Below, one piece after another: positions 1 through 9,442 of a stretch of DNA of 64,000 nucleotides (its first letter is position 1; every line of letters starts with the position of its first letter). Below the pieces are notes generated by a model. That model saw only the letters and a list, made by a program, of their open reading frames with translations. It did no database searches and was not told the origin of the DNA. Source of the DNA: Chryseobacterium sp. POL2 (GTDB taxonomy: Bacteria; Bacteroidota; Bacteroidia; Flavobacteriales; Weeksellaceae); assembly GCF_011058315.1 (NCBI RefSeq), contig NZ_CP049298.1, positions 2,108,001 to 2,172,000 on the forward strand, written 5' to 3'. The position numbers were made by a program, and so were the translations under genes.

Positions 1-1246
1 GGTTATTTCTTGCTGCAATAAGCGCGGCTTCGTTACAAACATTGGCGATATCTGCACCACTAAATCCTGGCGTTTGTTTTGCTAGGAAATCTCGGTCAAC
101 ACTCGGATCTAATTTGATTTTAGCCAAATGAACATCAAAAATTTGACGTCTTTCATGAAGTTCTGGAAGGTCAACATAAATCGATCTGTCAAAACGTCCC
201 GCTCTCATCAAGGCTTTATCCAAAATATCTGCGCGGTTGGTTGCTGCCATTACGATAACATTGGTATCTGTGCCAAAACCATCCATTTCTGTCAAGAGCT
301 GATTAAGTGTATTTTCTCTTTCATCATTACCACCAGAGAAATTATTTTTTCCTCTTGCGCGGCCAATAGCATCAATCTCATCGATGAAGATAATTGCGGG
401 TGATTTTGCTTTAGCCTGAGCAAACAAATCTCTCACTCTAGAAGCACCAACACCTACAAACATCTCAACGAAATCCGAACCAGACAACGAAAAGAAAGGC
501 ACTTTGGCTTCACCTGCAACGGCTTTTGCCAATAGAGTTTTACCAGTTCCTGGAGGACCAACAAGCAATACACCTTTCGGGATTTTTCCGCCCAGTTTGG
601 TATATTTTTCAGAATTTTTAAGGAAATCCACAACCTCCTGTACTTCTTCTTTGGCACCTTCTAATCCAGCAACATCTTTAAAAGTCACATTGATTTTATC
701 TTTATCATCAAAAACTTTGGCTTTTGATTTTCCAATGCTAAAAATTTGTCCTCCTGGACCGCCACCGCCGCCCATTCTTCTGAATAAGAAAAAATAGAAA
801 AGCGCCATAATTGCTATCCAGAATAAAGCTGTTACCAATAAATCTGAGAAAGGACTTTTGCTCGTCCCAAATTCCATTTTTGCTTTTTTATCGGACGGAG
901 CCTCAGCATTGATTTGGTTAAATCTTTCTTGAAAATATCTAAGATCTCCATAGGTCAAAGAATAGTCTGGACCGGGTTTCATGTCCAACATTGACAATGG
1001 ATTTTCATCTTTTTTTGCAGTGGTTTTCAATTCTGATTTTGCGGCTTTATTCAAAAAAACCTCAGCTTTATAAGAATCTCTAAACACCATAACTTCTCCA
1101 ACTTTACCAGACTGGACAAGCTTGTAGAAGTCATTCTCATCAATATTTTTAGCATTAGAATCTCCGAAAAGACCAGGTACCAAAAATAGCACCATCACCA
1201 AAATTATAATGGGAATAAACCAATTAAAACCTTTATTGTTATTCAT
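1..1246 (-). CDS. ftsH: ATP-dependent zinc metalloprotease FtsH (C-terminal part outside window)
   Basis: Membrane-anchored AAA+ protease that extracts and degrades membrane and short-lived cytosolic proteins. The visible 415 residues hold an N-terminal membrane segment (about residues 7-25), an extracytoplasmic domain, a second membrane segment (about 130-150) ending in a Gly-rich GGGGGPGG stretch, and the AAA domain with Walker A GPPGTGKT, Walker [12 protein letters not shown] and the pore-loop [17 protein letters not shown]. The HExxH protease domain lies beyond position 1. The ATG at 1244-1246 precedes the first membrane helix. rsfS follows upstream on the same strand after a short gap, an order common in Flavobacteriia, so co-transcription is likely. 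Confidence 0.97.
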   Translation of the reverse strand, partial: MNNNKGFNWFIPIIILVMVLFLVPGLFGDSNAKNIDENDFYKLVQSGKVGEVMVFRDSYKAEVFLNKAAKSELKTTAKKDENPLSMLDMKPGPDYSLTYGDLRYFQERFNQINAEAPSDKKAKMEFGTSKSPFSDLLVTALFWIAIMALFYFFLFRRMGGGGGPGGQIFSIGKSKAKVFDDKDKINVTFKDVAGLEGAKEEVQEVVDFLKNSEKYTKLGGKIPKGVLLVGPPGTGKTLLAKAVAGEAKVPFFSLSGSDFVEMFVGVGASRVRDLFAQAKAKSPAIIFIDEIDAIGRARGKNNFSGGNDERENTLNQLLTEMDGFGTDTNVIVMAATNRADILDKALMRAGRFDRSIYVDLPELHERRQIFDVHLAKIKLDPSVDRDFLAKQTPGFSGADIANVCNEAALIAARNN

Positions 1247-1279
1247 TTAATTTAATTTGAAAAATTTGGAAATAATATC

Positions 1280-1657
1280 TTAGAAGTTGGGCTGTGCATC
1301 TTCTATTCTTGTAACTTTTGCATCACCCCAAAGTGTTTCGATATCGTAGTATTCTCTAACTTCTTTTTGGAAAACGTGGACAACCACAGAAACATAATCT
1401 AATAACACCCACATATTGTTTTCGCTACCTTCTACGTGCCAAGGACGATCTTTCAATTCGTTTCTGACTTTTTTTTCAACATTACCTGCAATAGAAGAAA
1501 CTTGCGTGTTTGAACTTCCACTGCAAATGATGAACGTCTCTGCAACAGCATTTTCAATATTGGAAAGGTCGAACACTAAAACGTCTTCGCCTTTTGTATC
1601 TTGGATTGCTTCTATTATTTTCTCTACTAATAGTTGTTTTTCTGTATTTTTACTCAT
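1280..1657 (-). CDS. rsfS: Ribosome silencing factor RsfS (Iojap/DUF143 family)
   Basis: A 125-residue protein of the usual RsfS length. The family binds ribosomal protein uL14 on the 50S subunit and blocks subunit joining when nutrients are short. The diagnostic central block is present: AETFIICSGSSNTQVSSIA, then RPWHVEG and a WVLLDYVSVVVHVF stretch near the C-terminus. It is transcribed toward ftsH. A TAnnTTTG-type -7 box lies on the minus strand at 1676-1683, placing a start site about 10 nt before the ATG. birA diverges 86 bp away. Confidence 0.95.
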   Translation of the reverse strand: MSKNTEKQLLVEKIIEAIQDTKGEDVLVFDLSNIENAVAETFIICSGSSNTQVSSIAGNVEKKVRNELKDRPWHVEGSENNMWVLLDYVSVVVHVFQKEVREYYDIETLWGDAKVTRIEDAQPNF

Positions 1658-1675
1658 TCAAAAATTATATATCTG

Positions 1676-1683
1676 CAAATTTA
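1676..1683 (-). promoter_or_regulatory. Candidate -7 promoter box of rsfS
   Basis: Read on the minus strand the octamer is TAAATTTG, a match to the Bacteroidota TAnnTTTG element, 19 bp upstream of the rsfS ATG. No convincing -33 TTG was found at the expected distance, so this is a moderate call. Confidence 0.4.
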
Positions 1684-1743
1684 TTGATTTTAATCTATTT
1701 AAGCTTTGTCTTATGAGCTTAGGATGTCTTAAAGTTTTCTTAA

Positions 1744-2457
1744 ATGACCGATTTAATATACAAATCTGAAGTTACCTCAACCAATGAAGTGATTTTGGAA
1801 CTTCTAAATACCAAACCCGAAATCTTGGCTCTGTACAGTTTTAATCAAACTAAAGGTCGAGGCCAATACGGAAATGTATGGAACATACACGCCGACCAAA
1901 ATCTCGCCTACACCATCGCTATAAAAGCTGGGATTATCAATCTTGACGATGTGAGCTTCAATTATCATACCGCGTTAATAACAAGTAGTTTTATAGCCAA
2001 AATGACCCAAAATGATGTCAAAATAAAATGGCCGAACGATCTTATTATTAATCAAAAAAAAATATGCGGCATTCTTCTCGAGAAGAAAAAAATAAATAAC
2101 GAAACCTACTACATTATTGGCATCGGTATTAATATTTTACAAGAAAATTACGCCGACCTACCAAAGGCTGGATCTATCCTAACAACGACTGGACAAGCTT
2201 TTGACCTAAAAAACTTCGTTCTAGAATTTCATAGTTATTTTAAAAATGAAATTTTAAAACGTGTTTCTAAAAATGAAATTTTGAAACAGTTCAATGACAA
2301 TTTATTTAGAAAGAACGAAATTTCTGTGTTTGTAAAATCCGACACAAGACAAAATGGCATAATAAAGCAGGCCGATGACGAAGGTTATCTTTGGATAGAT
2401 TTTGAAAACGACGGCTTACAACGTGTTTTCCACAAGCAAGTTGAATTGCTTTACTAA
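1744..2457 (+). CDS. birA: Biotin--[acetyl-CoA-carboxylase] ligase, monofunctional
   Basis: Activates biotin with ATP and transfers it to the biotin carboxyl carrier protein of acetyl-CoA carboxylase. The 237 residues cover the catalytic domain and the small C-terminal domain only. There is no N-terminal helix-turn-helix, so unlike E. coli BirA it should not act as a repressor. The biotinyl-AMP loop is GRGQYG (residues 38-43), followed by KWPND (95-99) and KICGILLE with the likely catalytic Lys106. It converges on the LptF/G-type gene, with only 2 bp between the stop codons. Confidence 0.95.
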   Translation: MTDLIYKSEVTSTNEVILELLNTKPEILALYSFNQTKGRGQYGNVWNIHADQNLAYTIAIKAGIINLDDVSFNYHTALITSSFIAKMTQNDVKIKWPNDLIINQKKICGILLEKKKINNETYYIIGIGINILQENYADLPKAGSILTTTGQAFDLKNFVLEFHSYFKNEILKRVSKNEILKQFNDNLFRKNEISVFVKSDTRQNGIIKQADDEGYLWIDFENDGLQRVFHKQVELLY

Positions 2458-2459
2458 AA

Positions 2460-3554
2460 TTATTGATTGGCTCTTTTAAGGTACAAATAAATAGCAATTG
2501 GTCCAAACACGATATTCGGCAGCCACATCGCAAGAAGTGGTGACATGGTTTTGTTCTCGGAAACCACGCTTAAAGCCTGGAACGAAAACACGAAAACAAA
2601 CGCCAAAGCAATACCAATGGCCAAGTTAATTCCCAAACCGCCACGTTTTTTTTCAGAAGAAAGTGACAGTGCTAAAAATGTTAAAATAACAATGGATATA
2701 GGCATCGAAGTTCTCTGGTGAAGCTCGTTGTAAAAAGTGTTCACATTACTATTTCCTTTTATCTTTTCGCGTTCAATAAGCTTGATAAGTTCTGGCGTCA
2801 TTTTATTTTGTCCCACCAATTTATCTGGAAAAAGTTCTTCTGGAGGCAAGCCAAAACTTTGTTTCTTTTGCTCGCCGTTCGCTATTTTTTCTGAGTCATC
2901 TTTTTGAGGCCAACGTTCTACATAACTTGTTAACAAGAATGATTTTGATTTTGGTTCCCACACAACATCATTCGCAATAATCTGATAAGTCAGCTTTTTG
3001 TCTTTATCAAATTTTTGATACATATAGCCAAAACCTTTTTTTTGCTCTCGGTTATAATTATTTATAAAAATATATTCGAAAGGATTAAGATTGGTCGCAA
3101 TCGTCGTATTACCTAGAAGCGCTTCTTTATTAACTTGATTATAAGTATAGGCTTCGAGTTTATTCTTTTTGATATTAGCCCAAGGCAGAACAAAATGATT
3201 GGTCAACAGCGCAAATCCCGCAATAATAAGCGACGCTATTAAATATGGTTTTGCAAATCTATGAAAACTAGCACCACTACTAACAATGGCAACGATTTCG
3301 GTATTATTAGCGAGTCTCGATGTGAAGAAAATCACCGATATAAAGACCAAAATGGACATAAAAGTGATGACAAGGTTAAGAATCCAAAATGGATAAAAAT
3401 TGACTAAAAAATAGCCCACCGTAAAACCATTGTTCTCAATACGAGGCGTTTTACTTTGCACATCAATCACCAAGACAATTATCGACAAAAGCCCTAACAT
3501 AAAGAAAAGGGTTCCCAAATATTTTTTGATGATATATTTGTCAATAATCTTCAT
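2460..3554 (-). CDS. LptF/LptG family permease (LPS export)
   Basis: Inner-membrane permease of the YjgP/YjgQ family (364 residues), which with LptB and LptC extracts lipopolysaccharide from the inner membrane. The layout is typical: three N-terminal membrane helices (about 12-32, 55-78, 97-120), a large periplasmic beta-jellyroll region (about 125-270) and three C-terminal helices (about 280-360). The periplasmic part carries a charged insert near 215-235. It starts MKIIDKYIIKKYLGT, the usual N-terminal pattern. tgt lies 16 bp upstream and is probably co-transcribed. Whether it plays the LptF or the LptG role cannot be told from sequence alone. Confidence 0.93.
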   Translation of the reverse strand: MKIIDKYIIKKYLGTLFFMLGLLSIIVLVIDVQSKTPRIENNGFTVGYFLVNFYPFWILNLVITFMSILVFISVIFFTSRLANNTEIVAIVSSGASFHRFAKPYLIASLIIAGFALLTNHFVLPWANIKKNKLEAYTYNQVNKEALLGNTTIATNLNPFEYIFINNYNREQKKGFGYMYQKFDKDKKLTYQIIANDVVWEPKSKSFLLTSYVERWPQKDDSEKIANGEQKKQSFGLPPEELFPDKLVGQNKMTPELIKLIEREKIKGNSNVNTFYNELHQRTSMPISIVILTFLALSLSSEKKRGGLGINLAIGIALAFVFVFSFQALSVVSENKTMSPLLAMWLPNIVFGPIAIYLYLKRANQ

Positions 3555-3570
3555 AAATCCAACCGAAGTT

Positions 3571-4704
3571 TTAAAGTCTTTGTTTTAATTGCGGAATGAC
3601 AGAATCTTTCCATTCGTAAAAATCACCAGCAATAATATGTTCGCGCGCAACTTTCACTAAATCTAAATAAAATGCTAAGTTATGAATTGATGCAATTTGT
3701 TTTGCCAAATATTCTTTTGCTACAAACAAATGTCGAACGTAAGCTTTGCTGTATTCTTGATCTACAAAACTCGTCCCGAATTCGTCCAAAACAGAAAAAT
3801 CATTTTTCCATTTTTCATTTTTCATATTGATAACACCTTGCCAAGTGAACAACATGGCATTACGTGCATTTCTGGTTGGCATAACACAATCCATCATATC
3901 CACACCAAGACCAATACTTTCCAAAATATTCCAAGGGGTACCAACCCCCATTAAATATCGAGGCTTATCGGTTGGTAGTATGTCGGTAACTTCGTTAGTA
4001 ATACGGTACATTTCTTCCTCTGGTTCCCCAACAGAAAGTCCGCCAATAGCATTACCTTCGGCTCCAGCTTCTGAAATAACTTCAGCCGAAATTTTTCTTA
4101 AATCCGAATAAGTAGATCCTTGAACAATTGGAAACAAACGTTGCTTGTGTCCGTACAATTCTTCGTTTTCTTTGGTATAATCCACACAACGTTTTAGCCA
4201 ACGATGCGTCAGCTCCATGGATAATTTGGCTTGATTATAATCGCAAGGATAAGGCGTACATTCATCAAAAGCCATAAAAATATCTGCGCCTATTTGGCGT
4301 TGAATTTCCATTGATTTTTCAGGAGAAATAAAATGATAACTCCCATCGATATGCGACTTGAATTTAACACCTTCTTCGTTCATTTTTCTACTTTTAGAAA
4401 GCGAAAAAACCTGATAACCGCCGCTATCTGTCAAGATCGGAAGTTCCCAGTTCATGAATTTATGAAGACCGCCCGCCTGTTGCATAACCTCCATACCTGG
4501 ACGCAACATCAAGTGGTATGTATTTCCTAGAATAATTTGGGCTTTTATATCGTCGCGTAATTCGCGTTGATGTATCGTTTTGACACTGGCCACTGTACCA
4601 ACAGGCATGAAAATAGGTGTCTGAATATCACCATGATCTGTATGTAAAACACCTGCTCTAGCTTTGCTTTGGGATGTTTTTTCGATTTCAAAAAACTTCG
4701 ACAT
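3571..4704 (-). CDS. tgt: tRNA-guanine transglycosylase (queuine tRNA-ribosyltransferase)
   Basis: Exchanges guanine 34 for the queuosine precursor preQ1 in GUN-anticodon tRNAs. The 377 residues show the general-acid Asp93 in LTDSGGYQVFSLS, FDECTPYPCDYNQ (147-157), the GGLSVGEP substrate loop (221-228) and the nucleophile segment GVDMMDCVMPTRNARNAM (267-284). The C-terminal zinc site of the family (CxCxxC followed by a His) is not intact: the aligned stretch reads EFGTSFVDQEYSKAY (308-322) with no cysteines, while a downstream IHNL histidine remains. This seems to be a clade-wide variant rather than damage, because the frame and flanking residues are well conserved. It sits between the DUF4296 lipoprotein and the Lpt permease genes. 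Confidence 0.97.
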   Translation of the reverse strand: MSKFFEIEKTSQSKARAGVLHTDHGDIQTPIFMPVGTVASVKTIHQRELRDDIKAQIILGNTYHLMLRPGMEVMQQAGGLHKFMNWELPILTDSGGYQVFSLSKSRKMNEEGVKFKSHIDGSYHFISPEKSMEIQRQIGADIFMAFDECTPYPCDYNQAKLSMELTHRWLKRCVDYTKENEELYGHKQRLFPIVQGSTYSDLRKISAEVISEAGAEGNAIGGLSVGEPEEEMYRITNEVTDILPTDKPRYLMGVGTPWNILESIGLGVDMMDCVMPTRNARNAMLFTWQGVINMKNEKWKNDFSVLDEFGTSFVDQEYSKAYVRHLFVAKEYLAKQIASIHNLAFYLDLVKVAREHIIAGDFYEWKDSVIPQLKQRL

Positions 4705-4714
4705 TGTATTTCTT

Positions 4715-5077
4715 CTAATTCGTCTTTTCTGATTGCGTTACAGGCTGTTCTTTTTTCTTAATATAAGCTTCTAATTTAGGATCTTTAGAAAGTAAAACTT
4801 TTTGTGCACGGTCAATAATATTGTCTAGCTCGCCTGTCGCCGTGTAATATGTATAACTATTGTTAAAAGTCTTTGCTGAGACTTTATACTTTTGTAGAAT
4901 AAATTTGGTTTCGCCTTCTTTATTATCTTTATGATTAACCATATAGCTTTGGTCATTAACGGCAAAGTCTGCCATGATAGCCGCCATATTGTCTTTAGAA
5001 ATAAGATCTTCTGGCTTATCTATTAATTTAGAACAAGCCATCAAAGTCAACAATAAAAAAAACGCCCATTTTTTCAT
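4715..5077 (-). CDS. DUF4296 lipoprotein
   Basis: A 120-residue protein with a lipoprotein signal: hydrophobic MKKWAFFLLLTLMAC, lipidated at Cys15. The rest is predicted soluble and helical, with the block DLISKDNMAAIMADFAVNDQ typical of DUF4296 (Bacteroidota-only, function unknown) and a Lys/Glu-rich tail. It lies 4 bp downstream of the glycosyltransferase stop and 10 bp upstream of tgt, so it belongs to the same transcript. Confidence 0.85.
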   Translation of the reverse strand: MKKWAFFLLLTLMACSKLIDKPEDLISKDNMAAIMADFAVNDQSYMVNHKDNKEGETKFILQKYKVSAKTFNNSYTYYTATGELDNIIDRAQKVLLSKDPKLEAYIKKKEQPVTQSEKTN

Positions 5078-5081
5078 AAGA

Positions 5082-5798
5082 TTATAACTTATTGAAAATG
5101 CTTTTTAATTTTAAATCCAAAACCCCGAAAATGGCTTCTTTGATAATACCACCATTCATTTTGCTTTCGCCTTCGGTACGATCTGTGAAAATAATGGGAA
5201 CTTCTTTGATTTTGAATCCTTTTTTGAAAGCACGGAATTTCATTTCTACCTGAAAGCCATAGCCTTTTAATTTCACATTATCTAAACCAATACCTTCCAA
5301 AACGCGTCTTGAAAAACAAACAAATCCCGCTGTGGTATCATGCACGGGAATCCCTAAAATAAACCGGACATATTTTGACGCAAAATAAGAGAGCAACACG
5401 CGTGACATTGGCCAATTAACCACATTAACACCTTTGCTATAACGCGAGCCTATCGTCATATCGGCCTCGAGGCAAGCTTCATATAAACGCGGCAAATCCT
5501 TTGGATTGTGTGAGAAATCGGCATCCATCTCAAAGATATAATCGTAGCCATTTTCTAATGCCCATCGAAAACCATGTATGTAGGCTTTGCCTAAGCCATC
5601 TTTAACTTTTCTAACACTAAGATGTAATCTATCAAGATATTGCACTTGTAAAGATTTAACAATATCCGCCGTTGCATCTGGTGAAGAATCGTCCACAACC
5701 AAAACTTCAAAATCGCCTTCCAAAGCCATAACTGCCGCAATGATGCGCGCTATATTTTCTTTCTCGTTATAAGTTGGGATGATGACAAGTTTCTTCAT
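5082..5798 (-). CDS. Polyprenol monophosphomannose synthase-like GT2 glycosyltransferase
   Basis: Family 2 glycosyltransferase resembling dolichol-phosphate mannosyltransferase Dpm1 (238 residues). Such enzymes load a sugar from a nucleotide donor onto a polyprenyl phosphate at the inner membrane. The GT-A start VIIPTYNEKENI, the VVDDSSPD motif, the metal-binding FEMDADFSHNP (about 90-100) and GSRYSKG are visible, and the late motif FTDRTEGESKM marks the DPM-type group. No C-terminal membrane helices are present, so it is the short form. Donor and acceptor are inferred from the family only. Confidence 0.88.
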   Translation of the reverse strand: MKKLVIIPTYNEKENIARIIAAVMALEGDFEVLVVDDSSPDATADIVKSLQVQYLDRLHLSVRKVKDGLGKAYIHGFRWALENGYDYIFEMDADFSHNPKDLPRLYEACLEADMTIGSRYSKGVNVVNWPMSRVLLSYFASKYVRFILGIPVHDTTAGFVCFSRRVLEGIGLDNVKLKGYGFQVEMKFRAFKKGFKIKEVPIIFTDRTEGESKMNGGIIKEAIFGVLDLKLKSIFNKL

Positions 5799-5894
5799 TA
5801 AAAAAAATCAATGTGCAAAGATAGTATTTTCGACGCATACAATAATCTTATGCGACCAAAATCAATTAGCAGTATTTGGCTTTGATTATTTCCT

Positions 5895-5902
5895 TATTTT
5901 TG
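5895..5902 (+). promoter_or_regulatory. Candidate promoter of the DUF4271-hemD unit
   Basis: TATTTTTG matches the Bacteroidota -7 element and has a TTTG (5875-5878) 16 bp upstream as -33 element. The predicted transcription start falls around 5906-5909, so the leader before the start codon near 5916 is very short. Confidence 0.5.
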
Positions 5903-5915
5903 CAAAAAATCTGCT

Positions 5916-6557
5916 GTGGTAAGATTGTATGAACAACATGACTGGGTTATATTTTGCATTTTAGGTTGTGTTTTTATCTTCATTTTCAGTTTTATATTCC
6001 TGCATCGCGATGCTACGATTAAGGAGTTTTTGCTTTTGAAACAAGATGAAAGCAGCAATATTGTATTGTCTTGGCTGATGACTTCTGTTGCTTTTTCGAT
6101 AATGGTAAGTGTGACGCTTTCGCAGTTTCTACCTGTTATTCCACAATTTATCGCGGATTTACAACTTGGCGGTTATACTTTAAATAAATTCGGGCTTACA
6201 CTAATAAGTATATGTTTGTTTTTTACTACTAAAAGTATTCTGACTTACTTTTTCTACACCAGTTTGGGCTACAACAAGTTGTTAGTTAACCTTTATATGT
6301 TAGCAAATAAGTTCTATTTTTTGGGAACAATAATCCTAATTATCACCTCTTTTACATTTTTTTATTTCCCAATTGACGGCTTAAAATTTCTTTATATCAC
6401 AATTATTTCTGGAATATTTTTATTTATTTTAAAATTATTCTTGTATTGGTTTAACAAACCTCAAATAATGCCAAACGAATGGTATTATAAAATTTTGTAT
6501 ATTTGCACCCTCCAAATTGCACCCCTAGTTGTGCTTTGGAAATTTCTTTTTAACTAA
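5916..6557 (+). CDS. DUF4271 integral membrane protein
   Basis: A 213-residue membrane protein with about six hydrophobic segments (near 10-30, 52-75, 92-112, 130-152, 155-178 and 190-212), matching the Bacteroidota DUF4271 family of unknown function. The start is uncertain: the frame opens with GTG at 5916 followed by VRLYEQHDW, and no ATG lies near, so a GTG or the TTG at 5925 must be used. It is followed 23 bp later by hemD on the same strand, a pairing seen in related genomes from general knowledge. Confidence 0.82.
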   Translation: MVRLYEQHDWVIFCILGCVFIFIFSFIFLHRDATIKEFLLLKQDESSNIVLSWLMTSVAFSIMVSVTLSQFLPVIPQFIADLQLGGYTLNKFGLTLISICLFFTTKSILTYFFYTSLGYNKLLVNLYMLANKFYFLGTIILIITSFTFFYFPIDGLKFLYITIISGIFLFILKLFLYWFNKPQIMPNEWYYKILYICTLQIAPLVVLWKFLFN

Positions 6558-6580
6558 TTATTAAAAGACTTCAAAAACAC

Positions 6581-7321
6581 ATGAAAATTAAGTCTATTTT
6601 GGTTTCGCAGCCAGCTCCAAAAGAATCATCCCCTTATTTGGAAATTGCGAAAAAAGAGAAAATAAAAATTGATTTTCGTCCATTTATTCACATTGAAGGC
6701 GTTGATGCTAAAGATTTACGAACTCAAAAAATTGACCTTTCTCAATATACGGGTGTTATTTTCACGAGTAAAAATGCGATTGACAACTATTTTCGTCTAG
6801 CACAAGATATGCGTTTCACTGTACCAGACAGCATGCGTTACATTTGCCAATCAGAGGCAATTGCTAATTTTATGCAAAAACACATTGTCTATAGAAAACG
6901 AAAAATCAGCTTTGGCGAGAAAACATTCTCTGATCTTTTACCATTACTTAAAAAACACAGTACAGAAAAATACCTTCTTCCTTCTTCAGACGTTCTTAAC
7001 GACGACATCCCAAGAACATTGGACAGCGCAGGTGTAGAATGGACACGTGCTATTATGTACAGAACTGTGTGTAGTGATTTGACAGATATTGATATTAACG
7101 ACTACGATATGTTGGTGTTTTTCAGCCCACAAGGTATAAAGTCTTTGAAGCAAAATTTCCCCAACTACGAGCAAGGCGACAAAAAGATCGCGGTTTTTGG
7201 AACAACCACACAAGCTTCTGCGGAAGAGCACGGCTTTAGAGTAGACGTTATGGCCCCTACGAAGGAAGCACCTTCAATGACGATGGCTATCGAAAAATAT
7301 ATTAGAAGTTTGAATAAATAA
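6581..7321 (+). CDS. hemD: Uroporphyrinogen-III synthase
   Basis: Closes and inverts ring D of hydroxymethylbilane to make uroporphyrinogen III for haem and sirohaem. HemD sequences are very divergent. The call rests on overall pattern: length (246), GVIFTSKNAIDNYF (62-75), the LLPSSD stretch at the domain swap, YRTVCSDL, and LVFFSPQGIKSL with a late AVFGTTTQASAEEHGF. The protein begins MKIKSILVSQPAPKE, typical of flavobacterial members. A strong terminator follows at 7346. Confidence 0.85.
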   Translation: MKIKSILVSQPAPKESSPYLEIAKKEKIKIDFRPFIHIEGVDAKDLRTQKIDLSQYTGVIFTSKNAIDNYFRLAQDMRFTVPDSMRYICQSEAIANFMQKHIVYRKRKISFGEKTFSDLLPLLKKHSTEKYLLPSSDVLNDDIPRTLDSAGVEWTRAIMYRTVCSDLTDIDINDYDMLVFFSPQGIKSLKQNFPNYEQGDKKIAVFGTTTQASAEEHGFRVDVMAPTKEAPSMTMAIEKYIRSLNK

Positions 7322-7345
7322 CAACAAACTTATTTTGAAATCTAT

Positions 7346-7379
7346 AACCACTTGTCCTATTTTGGAAGGTGGTTTTTTT
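7346..7379 (+). terminator. Rho-independent terminator after hemD
   Basis: AACCACTTGTCC pairs with GGAAGGTGGTT around a TATTTT loop (one bulge) and is followed by seven T residues. It lies 24 bp after the hemD stop. Confidence 0.85.
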
Positions 7380-7404
7380 ATTAATTTAGAACTTTATTTT
7401 CTCT

Positions 7405-9441
7405 ATGAAAGCACCTATAGCAAAGAAAATTAATCATAACATTGAAAAACATCAAGACCAACGTAATGACGTTTATTACTGGATGAATCAGCGTGAAAAT
7501 CCCGAAGTCATACAATATTTGGAGGACGAAAACAAATATGCGGATTTCATAATGGACGATACGCAGAGCTTCCAAACTGAATTATTCGAAGAGATGAAGG
7601 CGCGCTACAAAAAAGATGATGAGTCGTTGCCATATTTTTTCAACGACTATTGGTATATTGTTCGATACGAAGAAGGCAAAGAGTATCCTATTTTCACAAG
7701 AAAAAAAGAAAGCCTGGACAATGCCGAAGAAATTCTTTTGGATGCTAATCTTCTTGCAGAAGGTTTAGAATATTTTGAAATCGCAAGCTTAACAGTTAGT
7801 CCAAACAACAAACTCCTCGCTTATTCTTTTGATAAAGTTGGTCGCAGAATTTATGAGATTAATTTTAAAAATCTTGAAACTGGTAAAACTTTTGGTGATA
7901 AAATTGATAACAATACAGGGAAAATTGTTTGGGCAAACGACAACCAACATGTTTTTTACATCACCAAAGATGAAAGCCTAAGAGCTGATAAAGTTTTCCG
8001 TCATCAATTAGGCAACAACAATGATGTTTTGGTTTATCATGAACAAGATGACACTTTTGATGTTGGCCTGTTCAAGACCAAATCTTTAGACTATATTTTC
8101 ATAGCAACCTCTAGCACCAACGAGGACGAACAACGCTTTATCCCAGCAAACAATGTACACGCAGAATGGACCATTGTACAACCAAGAACAGAGGATTTAG
8201 AATACTCGGTGGAGCATTATGGCGATTTGTTTTACATCATCACCAATGCTGATGATGCTACCAATTTTAAAATCGTAACAACCTCAGTTACAAAACCCAG
8301 TATCGAAAATTGGGAAGATTACATTCCGCATCGTGAAGAAGTTTTATTGGAGGGTTTTGAAATTTTTAAAAACTTTTTCGTTATTGAGGAAAGGGAGCAA
8401 GGTCTTTTACAAATCAAAATCATCGATCATAGCAATAACACATCCCATTATTTAGAATTTTCGGATCCCACATATACGGCTTACATCGGAATCAACCTTG
8501 AGTTTGATACCAAAATTTTAAGATATGGTTATACCTCTTTGACCAAGCCCAATTCCACATTCGAATATAATATGGAAACACAAACTTCGACTTTACTAAA
8601 GCAACAAGAAGTTTTGGGCGGAACATTTAATTCTGAAAATTATATTTCTGAACGACTTTGGGCAACCGCACGCGACGGCAAGAAAATTCCGATATCGCTA
8701 GTATATCATAAAGACACCAAAAAATCCGAAAAAACCCCTCTATTATTATACGGTTATGGAAGTTACGGCGTAACCATCGATGCTAGTTTTTCGAATGTAA
8801 GATTATCGCTTTTGGACAGAGGTTTCATCTATGCAATTGCCCATATCCGCGGTGGCGAATATCTTGGTCGCGAATGGTACGAAGACGGAAAAATGCTCCA
8901 AAAGATGAACACCTTCACCGACTTTATCGATGCTGGACAATATTTAACCAATATTAATTACACTTCTCCAAAACATCTATATGCCATGGGCGGAAGCGCT
9001 GGAGGACTTTTGATTGGCGCTGTGATTAACATGCAAAGCGATCTTTTCCACGGTGTTGTGGCGCAAGTACCTTTTGTTGACGTGGTTACCACCATGTTGG
9101 ACGACAGCATTCCTTTAACAACGGGAGAATATGACGAATGGGGTAATCCAAACGATGAAGAATATTACCAGTATATGAAGTCTTATTCGCCTTATGATAA
9201 TGTTGCGGCACAAGATTATCCGCATTGCCTTATCACCACAGGATTTCACGACTCGCAAGTACAATATTGGGAACCTGCAAAATGGACGGCCAAACTACGC
9301 GACATGAAAACCGACAACAATATTTTAATCTTCAAAACCGATATGTCGTCTGGTCATGGCGGCGCCAGTGGAAGATTCGAAAGCTTAAAGGAAATTGCAT
9401 TAGAATATGCTTTTCTACTAAAAATTGATAAAATGAACTAA
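7405..9441 (+). CDS. ptrB: Protease II / oligopeptidase B (S9A family)
   Basis: Serine oligopeptidase of the prolyl oligopeptidase clan that cuts short peptides after Arg or Lys. The 678 residues comprise an N-terminal seven-bladed propeller (about 70-400) and a C-terminal alpha/beta hydrolase domain. Catalytic residues are Ser531 in GGSAGG, Asp616 in TTGFHDSQV and His651 in SSGHGG. The oxyanion-side block LLLYGYGSYG (447-456) and HIRGGEYLGREWYEDG (480-495) are highly conserved. No signal peptide is visible, so it is probably cytoplasmic. A small unknown gene begins 1 bp after its stop. Confidence 0.95.
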   Translation: MKAPIAKKINHNIEKHQDQRNDVYYWMNQRENPEVIQYLEDENKYADFIMDDTQSFQTELFEEMKARYKKDDESLPYFFNDYWYIVRYEEGKEYPIFTRKKESLDNAEEILLDANLLAEGLEYFEIASLTVSPNNKLLAYSFDKVGRRIYEINFKNLETGKTFGDKIDNNTGKIVWANDNQHVFYITKDESLRADKVFRHQLGNNNDVLVYHEQDDTFDVGLFKTKSLDYIFIATSSTNEDEQRFIPANNVHAEWTIVQPRTEDLEYSVEHYGDLFYIITNADDATNFKIVTTSVTKPSIENWEDYIPHREEVLLEGFEIFKNFFVIEEREQGLLQIKIIDHSNNTSHYLEFSDPTYTAYIGINLEFDTKILRYGYTSLTKPNSTFEYNMETQTSTLLKQQEVLGGTFNSENYISERLWATARDGKKIPISLVYHKDTKKSEKTPLLLYGYGSYGVTIDASFSNVRLSLLDRGFIYAIAHIRGGEYLGREWYEDGKMLQKMNTFTDFIDAGQYLTNINYTSPKHLYAMGGSAGGLLIGAVINMQSDLFHGVVAQVPFVDVVTTMLDDSIPLTTGEYDEWGNPNDEEYYQYMKSYSPYDNVAAQDYPHCLITTGFHDSQVQYWEPAKWTAKLRDMKTDNNILIFKTDMSSGHGGASGRFESLKEIALEYAFLLKIDKMN

Positions 9442-9442
9442 T

